A DNA stretch of 64,000 bases from contig CAADRB010000005.1 of assembly GCA_900708905.1 (NCBI GenBank), forward strand, positions 2,199,689-2,263,688, read 5' to 3'. The notes under the pieces are model-generated. The model searched no databases, was not told the DNA's origin, and was given only the letters and a program-made list of their open reading frames with translations. Of the stretch, positions 29,501 to 40,400 are shown piece by piece; position 1 is the first letter of the stretch; each line of letters opens with the position of its first letter. The position numbers and the translations under genes were made by a program. Source of the stretch: Hymenolepis diminuta. Taxonomy: Eukaryota > Platyhelminthes > Cestoda > Cyclophyllidea > Hymenolepididae.

Positions 29501-30304
29501 ACTGTAATCGAAATAAGGAGAAAAATGGCGAGTTTTACTTACACACAGGTTTGGTCATTATTGGAATTCATAAATGGATACCAACAGTAATCAAGAACGG
29601 GATAATTTTCCTCAATTCTAAGCCTGGGAATCTTGATGGAAGATTTTAGAGATAAAAATCAAATTTACCGGTTCTTCAGTGAGGGAGTCGTTTTCAAAAT
29701 CCGCTTGATCGAATTTGAAGAGACGAAAGGTGTTATCAAAACTTTGGGTCAGAAGACAGGAACCATCTGGTGACCTTTAGAAATTTCAAAAGAATTAAAT
29801 GAGAAAGAAAATGTTGCAAGAATTTACCATTTGCATCCCCGAAGGTAGTTGTTATCAATCAATCTACTGTAAGCATCACGTAAGTATTCCTTCTCAATTG
29901 TAGCAACAAGTGTCGGTCTACTGGTTGACCAAATAACTACGATAAAAATAATAGAGGATACAAGAAATTCAAAATAATTATAATACAATATTATAAATAA
30001 TAGGATTTCAACCCGCAGGATAATTTAGAGGGGGTAAATTTTGTTCGGTATCTACAACAGAAAATTATACATTTTATTTATGAGCAAGCCTACCCTCTGC
30101 AGAGGATTCAAAATTGAAAAGATGCTTAATTTAATCGATTTTAAACAAGGAACTCAAACCTGTAGATGGATCATAATCTTCCTTTCTGATCTCAGTTTCA
30201 GGTAATGATTCATCCTGATTATCAGCTGATACATTTTCCGGTTCAGATTTCATTGTTGAATTTCCCTCATGTATTATAACATTTCCCTTTGTCAATTCAG
30301 ACAT
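26553..30304 (-). CDS. WRAP53: Telomerase Cajal body protein 1 (WD-repeat protein WRAP53/TCAB1)
   Basis: This WD-repeat protein binds the CAB box of scaRNAs and telomerase RNA and brings these RNPs to Cajal bodies. Nine exons in order: 30304-30160, 29936-29828, 29774-29669, 29631-29542, 29501-29411, 29372-29240, 29163-28931, 27083-26986 and 26907-26553. Together they give about 452 aa (human 548). Hallmarks in order are GCKWSPDGSCLLTQS, NYPVLDYCWYPFM, ARERSSIGMWDSMTGTLR, SVAFSSDGSCIFCGFKR, GIISAIATPP, IRMWDLAGTS, RFHFDVDSTSTYLFTGNQTG and DDSCNGMSIHPSMPILATAA. The last pairs with the family's NGVSLHPSLPILATASGQR. The N-terminal acidic region is short (48 residues). The ATG directly follows a TAG acceptor. 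Five introns are 76 nt or less, while intron 7 is 1.85 kb and carries a SINE-like copy. Confidence 0.93.
27084..28930 (-). other. Large WRAP53 intron
   Basis: Intron 7 of WRAP53 separates GGRVDGL from IRMWDL in phase 0. It contains one SINE-like element (about 27920-28100) and otherwise unannotated A+T-rich sequence. No other exon is seen on either strand. Confidence 0.6.
27920..28100 (-). repeat. tRNA-derived SINE-like element, copy E (WRAP53 intron)
   Basis: This is the most complete copy. On the minus strand it has TTGGCGCAGCCATTGACGTG (A-box region), CTTACCTGTCAGGTCATAGG and a B-box-like CAGATTCGAAGC. The body continues GGCCGACCACACTGGTTAAG, TCTAGTTAATAAAGGGG, TAGCAGAATTCTA and ACTCTATATTGCTAC. 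Confidence 0.65.
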
Positions 30305-30415
30305 CTACACAATAACAGCCTTTAAAATGCTAATACTTAATGAATTTGCAGTTAGAAAAGGGGGCGGATTAAGTGTAAGAAAGAACAACTGTATTTCAAA
30401 AAAGACTGTACAGAG
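30305..30415 (-). promoter_or_regulatory. ISCA2-WRAP53 junction with acceptor abutting the ATG
   Basis: Only 111 bases separate the ISCA2 stop from the WRAP53 ATG. The minus strand reads TTATTGTGTAG immediately followed by the ATG, with no AATAAA between the genes and no room for a conventional promoter. This fits an internal trans-splice acceptor in a polycistronic transcript. Confidence 0.5.
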
Positions 30416-30882
30416 CTAATCTAATTTTAAGGCAAATGAAGAACCGCATGAACAGCCCTTTTCAGATTGGGGATTGTTTTGGATACGAAAACCGGATCGG
30501 ATTAATTCCTCCTCATAGTCGAGCTTTGAGCCCTCAATAAACTGCATGGACTGGGAATCAACGACAACTCGGACACCGAAATTTTCGATAACCCTATGGA
30601 AGATAAAAACAAAGACAAACTTACAGATCGTCGTCATTGAGAGACTTATCTACTTCGTATTTATATTGAAAGCCAGAGCAGCCACCACTATCCACAATAA
30701 CCCGAAGTAATCCGTGATCTTCTCCAATTTCTTTGAGCTTCTATTATAATTAATGAACATTTATAATTAAACCAAACTTTAACGCAAGATGGAGTGAAAA
30801 TAATTTTATTGTTCACTGTTGTGGCAAATGTGCGTTGAAGATATGCAAACGACTTCAGAGGTAAAGAGAAAATCCGCAACAT
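30416..30882 (-). CDS. ISCA2: Mitochondrial iron-sulphur cluster assembly protein 2 (A-type carrier)
   Basis: This A-type scaffold/carrier acts late in mitochondrial 4Fe-4S cluster assembly. Three exons, 30882-30778, 30740-30625 and 30593-30416, are joined over introns of 37 and 31 nt to give 132 aa. The start used is the ATG at 30882: MLRIFSLPLKSFAYLQRTFA is a good mitochondrial presequence, and the upstream in-frame codon at 30894 is TTG. The core follows ISCA2: TPSCVKKLKEI, VIVDSGGCSGFQYKYEVD, GVRVVVDSQSMQFIEGSKLD, ELIRSGFRIQNNP and GCSCGSSFALKL. All three cluster-binding cysteines (GGCSG and GCSCGSSF) are present. The diagnostic NNP(Q) and SCGSSF spacing separates it from ISCA1. It is the first gene of a same-strand trio, 111 bp ahead of WRAP53. 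Confidence 0.93.
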
Positions 30883-31979
30883 ATGCTGATCCAACCTTGT
30901 AAATTAAATAGCCCTTTTCAGCCTAATTTTACGTTAGTATATTAGAACATCGCAAAAGTCCTATACAAAATATTACTTTGAATAAAACCCAGAACACAAA
31001 TAATTTATATATTTAACATTGAAAAATGTGTTACGGAGATAATATTTAAATTTTGAATGAGACTTTTCCGATAGTAGGAACATTATGCGTATAGAACTAG
31101 TATATTTTTAATATTTCAAGTTAAAATGCGATTGACTTAACAATCTTATAGTTGTTTCACGTTATTGGTGTTTACTCAAACTAATTTATTATCTGTACAT
31201 GCTTAGTAATGAGGAAAAATTAGGCTATTCTATTATTATTGATAAAAAATTAATATGAACGATTTTTTGAAATACTACTCCCTAATGGTCTATGCTAATT
31301 AATTACAAGCCCATTTTACTTAATATAATTGAGTCAGCTTGATCTTCGCTTGAACGAGCGTATTTAAGATATTAGCTTCAAATGGAACTGTTCATAGTAA
31401 GTCAATAAATTTGTGTCTGGCGTAGAAGTTCGAATTTCGAAGTCTCTTCTTAGAGTGTAATATAAAATAAGAATGGCTTTATCTTATCATTCTCACGCTT
31501 GCATCAAATTATTGGTTTAGTGTATCCAATTCATTCTTAATTTAATACTCGCTGATAATTCACTCATTAAGCCATGTCTGTATGCATGAAAATATTGAGA
31601 GATGGAACAGCATTTTTATCCATCATGAAATTCTTAAATTCGAAGCAGCTTAAACTCCCTTATTTCTCCAATGTATTGATCCTTCGTGATATGTGTCCTG
31701 CAAATCGATATTAATAAGTTTACCATTGTCACCATGATGTATTTGTAAAACTTCGATAATTTGAAATCACTTTTTTATAACTTGCCTTTTCAGTAATTTT
31801 AAAATTCATATTTCCAATCTATTAACAATCCAAGTAGGGACGACGTCACTATCAGGGAAACAGCCAATGACTCGAATATTCTGAAAATACATCGGAGCAT
31901 GGTCATTTATCTCTTTTCAGTCATCAAAGTATTATTTTATCTAGATGGCGCTGCAGGTTCTTGATTATTGATCGATCGG
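30883..31979. other. Intergenic region upstream of ISCA2
   Basis: No coding sequence is recognised. It lies between the ISCA2 start and the stop of the unidentified exon on the same strand, so it should hold the ISCA2 promoter and the other gene's 3' UTR. It is strongly A+T-rich. Confidence 0.5.
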
Positions 31980-32156
31980 CTACAGATCTTTGATATAAAT
32001 TTCTCGCATGGCATTGAGAATTGTCTTGATTTCTCTGATCCCTTCCACAACTTGTTCTTTGACCTCTTCGCTGTCAATTTGTTGAAGGTCTCCCGCAGAA
32101 AGGGTCAATTTTCTGCCATCACCGTTAAAAAATTGATCTACAACCAATCGGTAAGG
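31980..32156 (-). CDS. Unidentified C-terminal coding exon
   Basis: A 59-codon segment follows an acceptor-like TTCTAG at phase 0 and ends in TAG at 31980-31982. It reads PYRLVVDQFFNGDGRKLTLS, then AGDLQQIDSEEVKEQVVEGI, then a helix ending NAMREIYIKDL. The codon composition, charge pattern and amphipathic helix look coding, unlike neighbouring open frames. I do not recognise the family. NGDGRKLT resembles part of an EF-loop but is not convincing. Upstream exons should lie at higher coordinates before the TM7SF3-like gene's stop at 34466, and none was identified. It could be the tail of a small gene or a fragment. Confidence 0.4.
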   Translation of the reverse strand, partial: PYRLVVDQFFNGDGRKLTLSAGDLQQIDSEEVKEQVVEGIREIKTILNAMREIYIKDL

Positions 32157-32923
32157 CTAGAATGTGGAAACTGTTAGTAGATGATTCGTATAATATAAAG
32201 CAATATCAACAATAATAACACCAAGCCCCCTCCGAGTGAAATTAGCATTATAAAAAGGTAAAATTTGGACTAATTAACACATTAAAGCCCTCCCCTCGGA
32301 ATAAGAAAGAGGAAACTGATGAATATAAAGAGGACAATCCCAATTAAGACAACGTTGGATTTTCTGATAATAATAGGACGTTTTAACCGCACTTTTAACT
32401 AAGTGAAGGAAAGTGCATAGAACTCTTGGAATGTATGAAATATGTCGAATCATTGAGGACTCGTTTTGGCGATTATCTTCAAGCACAGCTACTATACTTA
32501 TGATAGGTGCATATTCATGATGTCTGTAGACAAAAATTTCCATCAGATTTGACTTCCATCTCACTCACATCGCTTTGATTCTCACGATCAGTTTACCATG
32601 GAAAACTGGATTTTCTAATGATCAAAGATGATGTAAAGCCAGTAAATCATTAGATGCTATAGGATTTATGTAAGAAAATGAAAAATTGCCACTATTCACC
32701 GAAGGTATTTGGTAAATTTTATATGCGATTAATTTAAAAATGAGACATTATTCTCGAATCGGGTGAAAAATTGTGAAAAGAAATATTTAAAATAGGAGGG
32801 GCAAAAAATTGATTTGTGGAAGTCCGAGTTCCATAGTGCATCTAGAATACTACGACTTGGTTTGAAAAGCATCCGGTTGGTACTCATTGAGGCTATAGCG
32901 GATGGTACACCGATAAGCCTTTT

Positions 32924-33258
32924 TGCCACAGCTTTGTAATTCTCCTAAGCAGTTCGGATGGCGTCTAGCAGAGTCCTCCATTATAAATTTGCTTCCGAAA
33001 TTAGTCAGGCTGCTCCCAAAGTAGAGAGAACGGTAACGGTGTTAAGTGAAGAGAATTTATTGATCTGTAAGAGATGAAATAGTGAGAATTTATTATGTGG
33101 ACAGAGCTCCCTATGAGATGAGATAGTAATAATTTTAAGCGGACAGAGCTTCGTATGTGTCGCTGTCCACGAGCTTGGCCCTTAAATATAAACAACGCTA
33201 AACTGCAGAGATATTGATTGCTGATTGACTGAGAAGGCCTCTGCACGTGAATTCCACA
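32924..33258 (-). mobile_element. LTR-like element, copy 1 (possible solo LTR or TRIM)
   Basis: This 335-bp unit is matched along its whole length by 49804-50140 in the opposite orientation. In element orientation it starts TGTGGAATTC and ends GCTGTGGCA, giving TG...CA termini like an LTR. Shared internal blocks include TGCAGAGGCC, CAATCAGCAATCAATATC, GGAGCTCTGTCCACATAATA and GAGGACTCTGCTAGACGC. No target-site duplication was found by eye, and no internal coding region adjoins it. Confidence 0.6.
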
Positions 33259-34330
33259 TATCTGAGTTTTGTATTGAATATGCTTTGCGCCTCCTGCCTT
33301 CTGGAATTATATATGAAGAAATTTTCAGTTAAAAAATACAAGCTTATCATTTTGAATAATCTCGGCCATGACTCGTATGGTAAAAGCAAATAAATCTGTC
33401 TTTGTATTTAAAAGTAACATTCTGTTGTAAAACAAATCCGATATCAGTTTCACACAGGAATGAATTTTTCGAGTGGCCCTTGGTTCATCAAACCCATACC
33501 TCAATTAGATGAAAAGAGCATTTAAACTTTAATAAAAGATGAATTTTTATTCGTGTCGAGAAAAAGTTTGGAGGAAGAAAATATAATTTAATTTCTTCCT
33601 AAATTCCATTTATTGTCCTCTTTGTTGAATCATATCCTATTTTTTTTGAATTTATAACGCATATCCTAGAAGATATATATGAATAAATTCAACACTTTTC
33701 TATTTCGACATAAATCAATGTCAAGCCAATTTTAACTATTTTCATAATTACGCCTTTTTCAGGTTAGGTTAAGTTTTTATTTGAATAACTAAAATGCATG
33801 TGCTTGTCATGGTAAAAATACATCGCAATATACTATCTTTAATAAAAAATGTTAGCGAATTTTTTTATTCAACTTCATATCTATCCGTTGCAAAGAGACA
33901 TAATGACAATAAATGTAGTAAATACATTTGAATAAATATCATTATAATAATTTTACACGTATTCCGATTAAATTTATCAAATCTTGGTCTTCTTAAAGGC
34001 TAAAATAAACGACTTATCGATGCATTTACTGGACCAACTTGCATTAGGTTTATCAAACATTTACGAACATTACACATTATTAGTATTAGTAAATACTTTA
34101 TACTGAATTAAGACTTTAAAAATAATCATGATCAGTTGACAATCATTCGAATATATGAGATAATATTCAATAAAGCATAATTTTAGGGAAATGTTTGAAA
34201 GGAGTCGGTAACAAAATCCAGAAGTCAAAATATTTGTCACTTCAAATTTAGACTTTCGGTCTCCTACCTTCGCAAAAACGACACCCACTTTAGCATATAA
34301 GAAGAAGCTATCAATGTAAAGCCACAGATT

Positions 34331-34341
34331 TTTATTTTATT
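34331..34341 (-). promoter_or_regulatory. Overlapping AATAAA polyadenylation signals
   Basis: Two AATAAA hexamers overlap on the minus strand about 125 bases downstream of the TM7SF3-like stop codon, a suitable position for 3' end formation. Confidence 0.5.
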
Positions 34342-34465
34342 AAACATCATAAGTTAACACAAGAGGAGTCTTCATAAAAAAATTAAACCAAAGAAGCTTT
34401 ACAAAATAGTAAGCACTCAGTTTTATAAGAGGCTATGAAAGTTGTCAGTCATATATCCATAAATT

Positions 34466-37400
34466 TCAGAGATCATCAGAGCTTTGATTCACGACTGCTT
34501 TCGACTCTTCCACTTGGTTGGAAGTAGATAGTGGGTGGGGTTCCCTCGTGGAAGTATCTAGAACATGATCTTCGTCACTTCCAAAAGGATTTAGGCTACC
34601 CGTTGGTGAATTGGCGCCTTCCTCAGTAGAACGTTCGCGAGGAAGACGATTTCTCTCTCTAACTTCTCGCCATTCAGCCCTGCTCATAGGAGCTATAGGG
34701 GGTGGATAGGTAATTAATGTGGGATTCGTTCCGAACACCTCATTTCGACTGGAATGAAAGATGAAATCAAATTAAAAACCCAATCATATGCCCAGCGATT
34801 ATGCAGACTCATACAAAAGGTAATAAGAAAATGTGCGTTTAGCACAGTTAAGATAATAAATTATCACAATCGCGACTTAGAAGCTACCGATTTATAGGAA
34901 GGCGCGATAGTTAGAAGCAATAACTATTTTGGGAAAATATTTCACTTGCCTTCCAGTGAACAACGGCGCAGGTCCCATGGGGACTGGCGGCCAGACAGAC
35001 ATAGCTTGCGAAATAGATTCACTCAGCCGACTCGGTGGAGGCTGAGACTGTGGTATGGGAATAGAGTCAAAGACATCCGCGCTAGGCACAATCGGTTCTA
35101 TCTCATCCGCAGCAACGGATAAAGCAGTGGCAGCAAAAGGTCCCATTCGTCGTCTGCGTCGCCATCGATTGCGCAACTCCTCTAGACATCCAATGGATGA
35201 ATCTGCTTCGGTGGGGTTTCCAGCTGGTGCAAACCTTGCTCGACGGGCAGCTGAATGGTGTTGATGGGAATCACTCAGACGCAGAGTGCAGAGGGTAATT
35301 AGACCAATGACTATGCTCCCAACTAACCAGACGATTAAAAAGATTATGTCTAGAAAGAAAAAAGCAAAATAAGTTTGAAGAGCCTTGTCTACTTTAATGG
35401 AGGCTGCTCATGTCTTGTCACTTTTAAAAAAGGTATATCACTGTTCGCAAATTCTAGGCTACCTCAGCTATATTTCTGTATATCCATTTACTTGACACCA
35501 ATGAAACATACTGGAACCAAGTAAAAAGATCCAGAACACCTGAGAGAACACCCTGTGGCTGGATCATATCTTAGTGCATTGTGCAATTAAAATTGATTAG
35601 ACATTCAAACACTTAGCTACCTCATCTTTGCTAAGACTATAAGGTGTTGAATACCATATAAAATCATTTTACCTTCACTACTGTTGAAAGGAAAAATGAA
35701 TTGAAGTGGCAACACAAACTCTCCTTGATTACAAAATACCGATCAATAATAATTAAATATAATAGACAGGCAGTTATTGCAATCTAGAGGACGATTAATG
35801 AATGACCAAAGGCACTGGTCAGTACCAAATTCTAAACTTCTTCCTTTTCCAAAGCATGTTTCCTCAAAATTCTAAGGAATCATGTATGTAATATCATGTG
35901 AGATAACTGAAAAGATAAAGACACATCGAGTATCTCGAGAGGGTAGAATGCACAATGTACAAGGGGATATTTGGAGATGACTTCAGTTATTCTATTGCAC
36001 CTATCTATTAGAACAAATTTAAAAATTTCTGGTTTTTGAAAATTTAGACCTAAGATTATTGGATTTCGGACTCGTGCTCGAGACTATGTGCCAACTAATT
36101 AAAAAAACCTGACCTTCCTGTCCTTTATTGTTACCAGTATATCATTAACCTCATCTAGCCGAACTGGTTAAGGTTAATACATATTCCAAATGTCCAAATG
36201 AATAATTGTAAAGACATTTAATAGCGAATGAATGCAATATTTGGAAATACTTCCTCTCAGATCAAGTGTGATTCAAGCACACCATCAACTATTCAAATAC
36301 AATAAAGAATGTGAACAAGTGAGGACAGCTTATGGAGCTCTGAAGAACTACCATTTATAACTACCTCATATGTCATAAGTCAAAACTGTATGCTGTTAAA
36401 TATCATGTAAGATCGTTTTGCCTTCTCAACCATTGGGAGAAAAAAAATGAATTTTAGCAGCAAGACAGACCCTTTCTGATTAAATAATGCCGCTCATAAA
36501 GAACCGAACATCGTAGACAGGCATTTGCCGCAATCCATGAGATGAATCGTGAAATTTAATTTTCAAGCGTGAGCTACCCATTTAGTAAATATTGTACAAA
36601 TCGAATCCGAAAATCAAATGAAGTAAGATTCTTTGATACCTTTCAGCATCTTTTTCACCCTCTTCATTTATCGTTTTATCATTTGTATTATGGTGCGTAA
36701 TAGCGATACTGACTAGACCAACTGACTCTGAGAAGTTTAAATATTTCTTGCTGCTGTTGATCTGAGCTCCATAAGTTAAATTGACATTTCACTTAGGGAA
36801 TGTAGGCATTTCAAGAGGTTAGTCATACGCTGGTATTTTCCTAATCCGATCCAGCTGCAAACGCCTCAGGCTAATTCTAATGACCTTATTTTAATTTAAT
36901 GGAAAAGAGGACCACTTCGAATAAACTACGAATTAACCTTGAAGGTCGAAACTAAGTGGTCATTAAATGAAAATACAGTGAATTATGCAAATAAAAGATT
37001 TCATGATGGACGACCAAACCATTATAAAGGACTACTTTCTACGTGAGGGTATCAGGCACCGAATAATGAGTTGACTAACTACAGGGCAACCGAAAAGCAG
37101 CAGTTAAAATACTTGTCCGAAAAGTCAAGAGTTGAGGAGGTTCTATGATGGAGTCCTTAGTGAGTTAAGAATTGAAAGTAAACGCCTGGATATAATACGA
37201 TCTTTTAACAAAAATTTATTTGATAATTGAATTATTTTTTAAGACTAAAGGACTACTCTTCAATCAGGGTGTTGAAAATCACTGGGATAAAACGCGACTT
37301 CAAGCGCTCCCCTTCAGTGAAATCTTGGCACTAGAGCAATTATATCATAAGTCGTAATTTTAATGATTTAAAAAATGAGTAAAACAACAATTCAGTGAAG

Positions 37401-40400
37401 GAACAGTTGTCAAAGAAATGAAATTGTATGCAATCACTAATTTAATCTAGGTTTGTTAATGGGGCTTAGTGTATCTAAGAAGGGAAAATACTTACAATCA
37501 AATGAGGATCTTTTTCCCCCCTTTTCTTAAAGAAATACAACTGTTTACACATAGTTCGAGAGTAGGAAATCGATTGGCTACTTGGTTATCCAGCAATATA
37601 GCAACGATGCAACTTCATTCTCAATTGTGAGCATGGATAAACTGTAATCGTAAAATGTAATATCCAAGGCCAGATCTCAGTTCGCATTATTTTGTGAATT
37701 CCGATCAGATATTAAACATTATCTGCATTACCTTCAGTCAGGTTTTTATTAAATATCAGTAAGTTCATTGTGAATGTTCTTGTCACTTTAACGCTTGTAT
37801 GACATAAAAAAAGTAAACTAAATCTCACAACTCTGTTGTGAATCATCCCGTGAACCTACGTGTACTTTGTTTATTATCTCGATAGCGAATCTGCGTGAGC
37901 GAACAAAAAGTTAGCTCACAAATGCAGTTCTTAAGTTATATTTAAATTACATGATCATGAATCCACAAAATTTGAAAAAAAAATACAGGACGTTACTGAT
38001 ACAAAAAAACGGTTTTAATAAGACATTCGTAGCATAGATTTAGAAAGTGACTAGCATTGAAAACAAAATACTTTCGCTCAAAGATCCGAGCAAACAAGCG
38101 CCGAAACTTCAAGCAAAACCCAAAAAAGCCCCCATAATTGATTTGGTGTGATCAAACATTTTGCATGGTCCTGGAGCAAGAGCGATTACCTATTAGGGTC
38201 CACAATAAAATAAAATCTCAGTCTAGCCGAAAGATTGGGAGTAAACAAACATAAAAGTTAGAGTAATCTGGCCAAGTCACCACAGGAAAAAACTTGTTTT
38301 TATGGTAGAAGACTGAGTTACCAGGAGAATAACCATTAAAATATCAGAACTGCGGCCTTAATAACCATGAAGATAAAAACCTATTACGGGATCTATACAA
38401 AATGTTGGCAATTTAATGAATGATAAAGGGATACAGAACGAACGGTGAACAAAGGAAACATCCATTAAAAAATGGAAAAATTACATATTCCATGAGATAT
38501 TTATTTAAGATCTTTGTTAAGGCAAGTCCAAGGATGTTCGACGGATTTGAAGTCCTATGTCAATAGCAATAACTGCGTACACAGTTTCAATGCAACCAAA
38601 TATTTATTCTACCAGAGATAAAAATCTTAAACTGTTGAATTCAATAATGGGAGATGCAATACTCATAGGTGCACATATTGCTCCATACAACCCACCCATC
38701 CTCATTACATTTCTAAAATAGTACCTTCGTTTACATATTATATGGGATGAAGAGATTGATTGGCTACCTGGTTAGCCAATCAGATAACAGCAAGGATATC
38801 TAATAACCAAAGGCGAGTGAAGAAAAAAGTCCTAAGAAAGAACTCAGTTCAGTGAATTTTTATGAGTAGTTCTACTGAGAGCCACGAGAAATATTCAATA
38901 CTGCCTCAAATCAATGGGGATAATCATATAGAAGTTTCTCACCCCCGTTTCAGGTTGATTCTTGCTATTCTAGCACAATTTTCATTAACATATCAAAGAA
39001 TTGCAAGGATGGATTTCGTTACCGACAAATGACAATATCGCAAATTAAAATGGTGCCTAAAAACTTATGTGCACTCTGAATTCCGTTAAAAAATAGAAAG
39101 ATAAATAGGTACCTTCATTTTCGCTCTCAGTTGCCTGATCAAATCATAACATAAACCTCTATGGTTCAAATAAATGTCGTTCTTGAAACAATACTTGACC
39201 ATTCATTTTATTTCAAATAGAAGAGTCTTAAGCGGACGGCTTGTGCTACACCATTTGATCATTGTTAGAATGACCAACCAAAGTGGTTAATAACGGCTTA
39301 GAGAGGGGTGGCTAAATTGGGACTTTTAGGCGTTTCTATTAGAGTTCACCTTGACTGAATAATAATGATCCCTATTATGTTGGGATCTTGCAAGATCATT
39401 CATCTTTCTCGGCCTCTGAAATAAAGATTAATTGAAGTGGTAGGACAAACTATCCTTATTAATCAACCAGTCCATAAACACCGGACATTGTAAACAAGAA
39501 TTTGCTCAATAATTCAGTGAAACAATCACAAAATTTAGATTTTTTGAACGTAAACCACCCAATAAACATATATTGTACAACTCGAATGGAGAAAAAATCA
39601 ACTGAAGTAAGACTCGTTTCATACTCGAATTTCACACTAAACTTTCATTTTCGCTCCCCTTCACTTTATGTCTTAATGGACTTTATTATTACCTCATTTC
39701 ACGTGCCATGTCGTAAAATAAGAATCTGTTAACTGCTTGCGTCAAAACGACTCCCATGATTTTAAAGATAGTTTAAATAAATACCCCTCATTCGGTACCA
39801 CTTTATGAAAACATTTCCCGCAAGACATACTTATCTATTTATAAATGACAACCTACCATTTCTCCCATAGGCTGGAATATTGAAGACCCTCAGTCGCTCC
39901 TTCGGCCAAGCCAGAACCAGAAATTCATCCAGCAGTACATACGGCAGCAATGAGTTCTTAACTCCCAATAGAGCAACCGATGTCAGGATAACGTACAATC
40001 CCGTCAGCCCCACAGAAACTCCGAAGGATAAATTTTTGTACTTAAACATTAGACCCAGAAGAACCAGGTAGACAATGACAAACGTGGTGAAATGTAGGCA
40101 TACATTTCGCAGTGCATCACCCAAGAATTCCAGCGCCAATTGCATAATGAATGAAGTGAGCAGTAGAATTGCTGGAAAAATCGATACCAGCCTGGTCAGA
40201 CGCCAAAGCCGAAAAAGATTCAATTGTCTACACCAACAGCAATAATTGAAGAATCGAACAAACCCGGAACTTCGACCAATATCCACTTGAGATGACGATG
40301 AGGGGGGAACAATCGGACAAGGTGGGGATTGTGAACTATGAACGGGGTAAGGATTGCTGTCGAATTGATTCCAACCGTGATCCCAATTGAAAGATCCATA

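Larger units (their letters stand above)
32157..34465. other. Non-coding stretch with an LTR-like element
   Basis: Most of this stretch shows no coding. It carries the 335-bp LTR-like element at 32924-33258. A minus-strand reading beside that element (positions about 32729-32929, with SMSTNRMLFKPSRSILDALW) has some coding character but no recognised family. The tandem polyadenylation signal of the TM7SF3-like gene lies near 34335. Confidence 0.45.
35350..39856 (-). other. 4.5-kb repeat-filled intron of the TM7SF3-like gene
   Basis: Phase-1 intron between AYGRN and DIIFLIVW. It contains three copies of a dispersed repeat without obvious coding (35665-35805, 36405-36665, 39385-39650) and a second repeat pair (37500-37625 and 38690-38830). 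No exon was recognised on either strand. Confidence 0.65.

Noticed and set aside
30892..30894. Upstream in-frame start for ISCA2
   Set aside because: The codon is TTG; the ATG four codons later gives a good presequence.
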